Source: Mycolicibacterium vinylchloridicum | GTDB lineage: Bacteria; Actinomycetota; Actinomycetes; Mycobacteriales; Mycobacteriaceae | Direction of reading: 5' to 3' | Assembly (NCBI RefSeq): GCF_013404075.1 | Contig: NZ_JACBJQ010000001.1 | Location: 62,001 to 126,000, forward strand | DNA: 64,000 nt | Shown here: positions 62,163 through 64,000 of the stretch, piece after piece | How the letters are laid out: the number at the start of each line of letters is the position of its first letter | How positions within the stretch are numbered: position 1 is the first letter of the stretch | Notes under the pieces: model-generated | Database searches by the model: none | The model's input: the letters and a program-made list of their open reading frames with translations, nothing else | What the model was told of the DNA's origin: nothing | Position numbers and translations under genes: made by a program

Positions 62163-62984
62163 ATGCGGATTGCCCTGGCCCAATTGCTCTCGGACTCCGA
62201 CCCTGCCGTGAACCTGAAGCTGGTCGAGGATTACACCCGCCGCGCCGCGGACGCCGGCGCCCAGTTGGTCATGTTCCCCGAAGGGATGATGTGCCGGTTC
62301 GGCGTCCCGTTGGCGCCCGTGGCCGAACCACTCGACGGACCGTGGGCCGACGAGGTGCGCCGCATCGCGCACCGCGCGGGCATCACCGTGCTGGCCGGCA
62401 TGTTCACCCCGGTCCCCGATGGCCGGGTCACGAACACGGTGCTGGCCGTCGGACCCGATGTCGATGCGCACTACGACAAGATCCACATGTACGACGCGTT
62501 CGGATTTGCCGAGTCCGATGCCGTGGCGCCCGGCCGGGAGCCGGTGGTGATCAGCGTCGACGGAGTCGGCGTCGGGCTCACCCTCTGCTACGACATCCGT
62601 TTCCCCACCCTCTACACCGAGCTCGCCGATCGTGGCGCCCAGCTGATCACCGTCCATGCGTCGTGGGGCGCGGGGCCCGGCAAGTTGGAGCAGTGGACGC
62701 TGCTGGCCCGCGCCCGCGCCCTGGACTCGACGTGTTTCGTGGCCGCAGTCGACCAGGGTTATCCGGGCGACGAGATGGCCACGGCGTCCAAAGCGCCGAC
62801 CGGCGTGGGCGGCAGTCTGGTGGCGTCCCCGCTCGGCGAGGTAGTGGCATCGGCAGGTGACGATCCGCAATTGGTGATCGCCGATATCGACATCGATCGC
62901 GTCGCGCCGGTGCGCGAAATGCTCGGGGTGCTGCGTAACCGCTCAGAGTTCGCTCAGACGGATAAGGCAGAATCGCCCAGGTGA
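62163..62984 (+). CDS. Carbon-nitrogen hydrolase (nitrilase superfamily)
   Basis: The 273-residue protein has the complete nitrilase catalytic triad: E40 in VMFPEG, K106 in YDKIHMYD and C142 in LTLCYDIRFP. The DKIHMYDAFGF segment places it with the Nit1/Nit2-like omega-amidases, which deaminate 2-oxo-amides or deaminated glutathione. It matches Rv0480c. ATG at 62163 is probably leaderless. The DUF2993 gene overlaps its stop. Confidence 0.93.
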   Translation: MRIALAQLLSDSDPAVNLKLVEDYTRRAADAGAQLVMFPEGMMCRFGVPLAPVAEPLDGPWADEVRRIAHRAGITVLAGMFTPVPDGRVTNTVLAVGPDVDAHYDKIHMYDAFGFAESDAVAPGREPVVISVDGVGVGLTLCYDIRFPTLYTELADRGAQLITVHASWGAGPGKLEQWTLLARARALDSTCFVAAVDQGYPGDEMATASKAPTGVGGSLVASPLGEVVASAGDDPQLVIADIDIDRVAPVREMLGVLRNRSEFAQTDKAESPR

Positions 62985-63928
62985 CGCATCCGCCACAAGG
63001 TCCGAGCCATCCCGTCGGCCCCGGCGACCCGACAACTCCGGCATGGCCGGCGGCCCCGGGACAGGGCACCCCCACCGAATACATCCCGCGGCCAGGGGGC
63101 CCGGCCGAACCGCCCACGCAGTACATCCCGCAGGTACCGCCGCCGGCATCGCCGCCGCCGCCGCCCACGCAGGCCGAGGAGCCCGAGGAGCCCAAGCGGG
63201 GCTTCCTGCGCGACCCGCTGTCGATCGTTCTGTCGTTGATCATCGTGGTGGCGCTGGTGCTCGCCGGGCTGCTCGGCACCGAGCTCTACGTGCGCCATGT
63301 CGCCGACACCGTGGTGTCCAGGGCGGTCTCCTGCGTGGTCCAGGACCAGACCAAGGTCTCGTTCGGTGTGCGGCCGTTCATCCTCCAGCACCTGACCAAG
63401 CACTACAACGACATTCACGTCGAGACCGCAGGTAATCAGATCCGCCAAGCCAAGGGCATGAAGCTCGATCTGCTCCTCGACGACGTCCGGATCAACCAGA
63501 CCGCCAACTCGGCCGGGACGATGGGCGCCCTCGACGCGAACATCACCTGGTCCAGCGACGGCATCAAGCAGACCGTGCAGGACGCCATCCCGTTCCTGGG
63601 CAGCCTGATCAGCGGGGTCACCACGACGCCGTCCGAAGGCACGATCGAGTTACAAGGCGGACTGGGCAGCGTGATCGTCAAGCCGTCGGTGTCCAACGGC
63701 CAACTGAACCTGCAGGTGCTCAGCCTGACCGGGTTGGGCTTCATGCTGCCGAAGGAATCAGTGCAGCCCGCCCTGGACGCGTTCATGACCACGTTGACCA
63801 AGAACCTGCCGATGGGAATTCACGCCGACAGCGTCGCGGTCACCGAAGACGGCGTCACCGCGAAGTTCATCACGCGCAACGCGACGATCCCCAACGGCCA
63901 GCAGGACCCCTGCTTCGCCGGCGTCTAG
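62981..63928 (+). CDS. DUF2993 membrane-anchored protein
   Basis: The 315-residue protein has a proline-rich cytoplasmic N-terminus of about 75 residues with repeated EYIP/QYIP motifs, one membrane segment (IVLSLIIVVALVLAGLLGTEL) and an extracytoplasmic DUF2993 domain with FILQHLTKHYNDIHV and LDLLLDDVRINQT. The tubular lipid-binding type of fold has been proposed for this family, so lipid transport or envelope organisation is possible. It corresponds to Rv0479c. GTG at 62981 overlaps the nitrilase stop. Its own stop overlaps that of the convergent deoC. Confidence 0.85.
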   Translation: MTHPPQGPSHPVGPGDPTTPAWPAAPGQGTPTEYIPRPGGPAEPPTQYIPQVPPPASPPPPPTQAEEPEEPKRGFLRDPLSIVLSLIIVVALVLAGLLGTELYVRHVADTVVSRAVSCVVQDQTKVSFGVRPFILQHLTKHYNDIHVETAGNQIRQAKGMKLDLLLDDVRINQTANSAGTMGALDANITWSSDGIKQTVQDAIPFLGSLISGVTTTPSEGTIELQGGLGSVIVKPSVSNGQLNLQVLSLTGLGFMLPKESVQPALDAFMTTLTKNLPMGIHADSVAVTEDGVTAKFITRNATIPNGQQDPCFAGV

Positions 63929-64000
63929 CCCAGACCGTCGAGCACCGCGCGCGTCCCCGACAACCCGAGTCGGGTCGCACCCGCGTCGAGCATCGCCAGC
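63925..64000 (-). CDS. deoC: C-terminus of deoxyribose-phosphate aldolase
   Basis: The last 24 codons of a minus-strand gene are visible, entering from the right edge: LAMLDAGATRLGLSGTRAVL then DGLG and a TAG stop. DAGATRLGLSGT is the phosphate-binding end of the DeoC barrel, and deoC (Rv0478) is the expected neighbour of the DUF2993 gene. DeoC cleaves 2-deoxyribose 5-phosphate to glyceraldehyde 3-phosphate and acetaldehyde. The stop overlaps that of the convergent gene (CTAG). Confidence 0.85.
   Translation of the reverse strand, partial: LAMLDAGATRLGLSGTRAVLDGLG

Noticed and set aside
1..64000. tRNA, rRNA, insertion sequence or plasmid origin
   Set aside because: No cloverleaf-like segment, rRNA-like sequence, transposase frame with terminal repeats or origin-type iteron was seen while reading the gaps between genes. 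This was a manual reading, not a model search.

Overview
The window is a high-GC (visibly about two-thirds G+C) chromosomal segment of a mycobacterium, most likely a fast-growing Mycolicibacterium-type species. The evidence is the gene content and order: deoC, a DUF2993 protein, a nitrilase, DUF2505 proteins, murB, ldtMt5/lprQ, the Rv0485-type ROK regulator, mshA, a YbjN protein, gpm1, senX3-regX3, ppx1, proC, the 33-residue basic ribosome-associated peptide, the HadA-like dehydratase, hemA-hemC-hemD-hemB, hemL and the ccdA-resB-ccsB cytochrome c maturation genes. As I recall it, this is the Rv0478-Rv0530 order of M. tuberculosis, read here in reverse. The species cannot be settled from the sequence alone.

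Layout. 1-6144 (minus strand): start of an unidentified protein, then a tightly overlapping operon for system II cytochrome c biogenesis (ccsB, resB, ccdA, a TlpA-like thioredoxin lipoprotein), a histidine phosphatase and hemL. 6200-18250: accessory genes. These include two F420/nitroreductase-fold proteins, a MarP-like lipoprotein that has lost its catalytic triad, a copper/redox group (metallophosphoesterase, cupredoxin, ECF sigma factor, Rieske protein), a TetR-regulated DUF2236 gene, a copper P-type ATPase behind a probable copper operator, a GPP34 protein, an amidohydrolase and four small membrane proteins. 18797-23808: tetrapyrrole genes hemA-hemC-cobA/hemD-hemB. 23917-34112: conserved mycobacterial core genes, including proC, ppx1, a phosphoserine-phosphatase-like protein and the HadD-type dehydratase.

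34262-49685 is the most interesting part. Between the Rv0495c-like gene and regX3 lies a complete-looking polysaccharide locus: WbaP-type initiating transferase, four GT4 domains (two fused in one protein), Wzx-like flippase, a Wzy-like polymerase that appears fused to a Wzz-like domain, a separate Wzz/YveK-like protein, an FkbM methyltransferase, a secreted protein, a phosphatase-superfamily protein with degenerate metal sites and an ATP-grasp ligase. No outer-membrane exporter, tyrosine kinase or nucleotide-sugar gene is present. This suggests an additional Wzx/Wzy-type capsular or exopolysaccharide in a bacterium with a mycomembrane.

49714-64000 returns to the conserved backbone (regX3-senX3, gpm1, mshA, ROK regulator, ldtMt5, murB, deoC). 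The window also carries short non-coding structure: a 58-bp palindrome inside resB, a 24-bp motif shared between resB and the murB upstream region, 65-bp and 36-bp tandem repeats, candidate operators, and a series of TANNNT boxes placed exactly for leaderless transcripts. No tRNA, rRNA, CRISPR array, insertion sequence or prophage was seen, and no stretch longer than about 230 bases lacks a gene.
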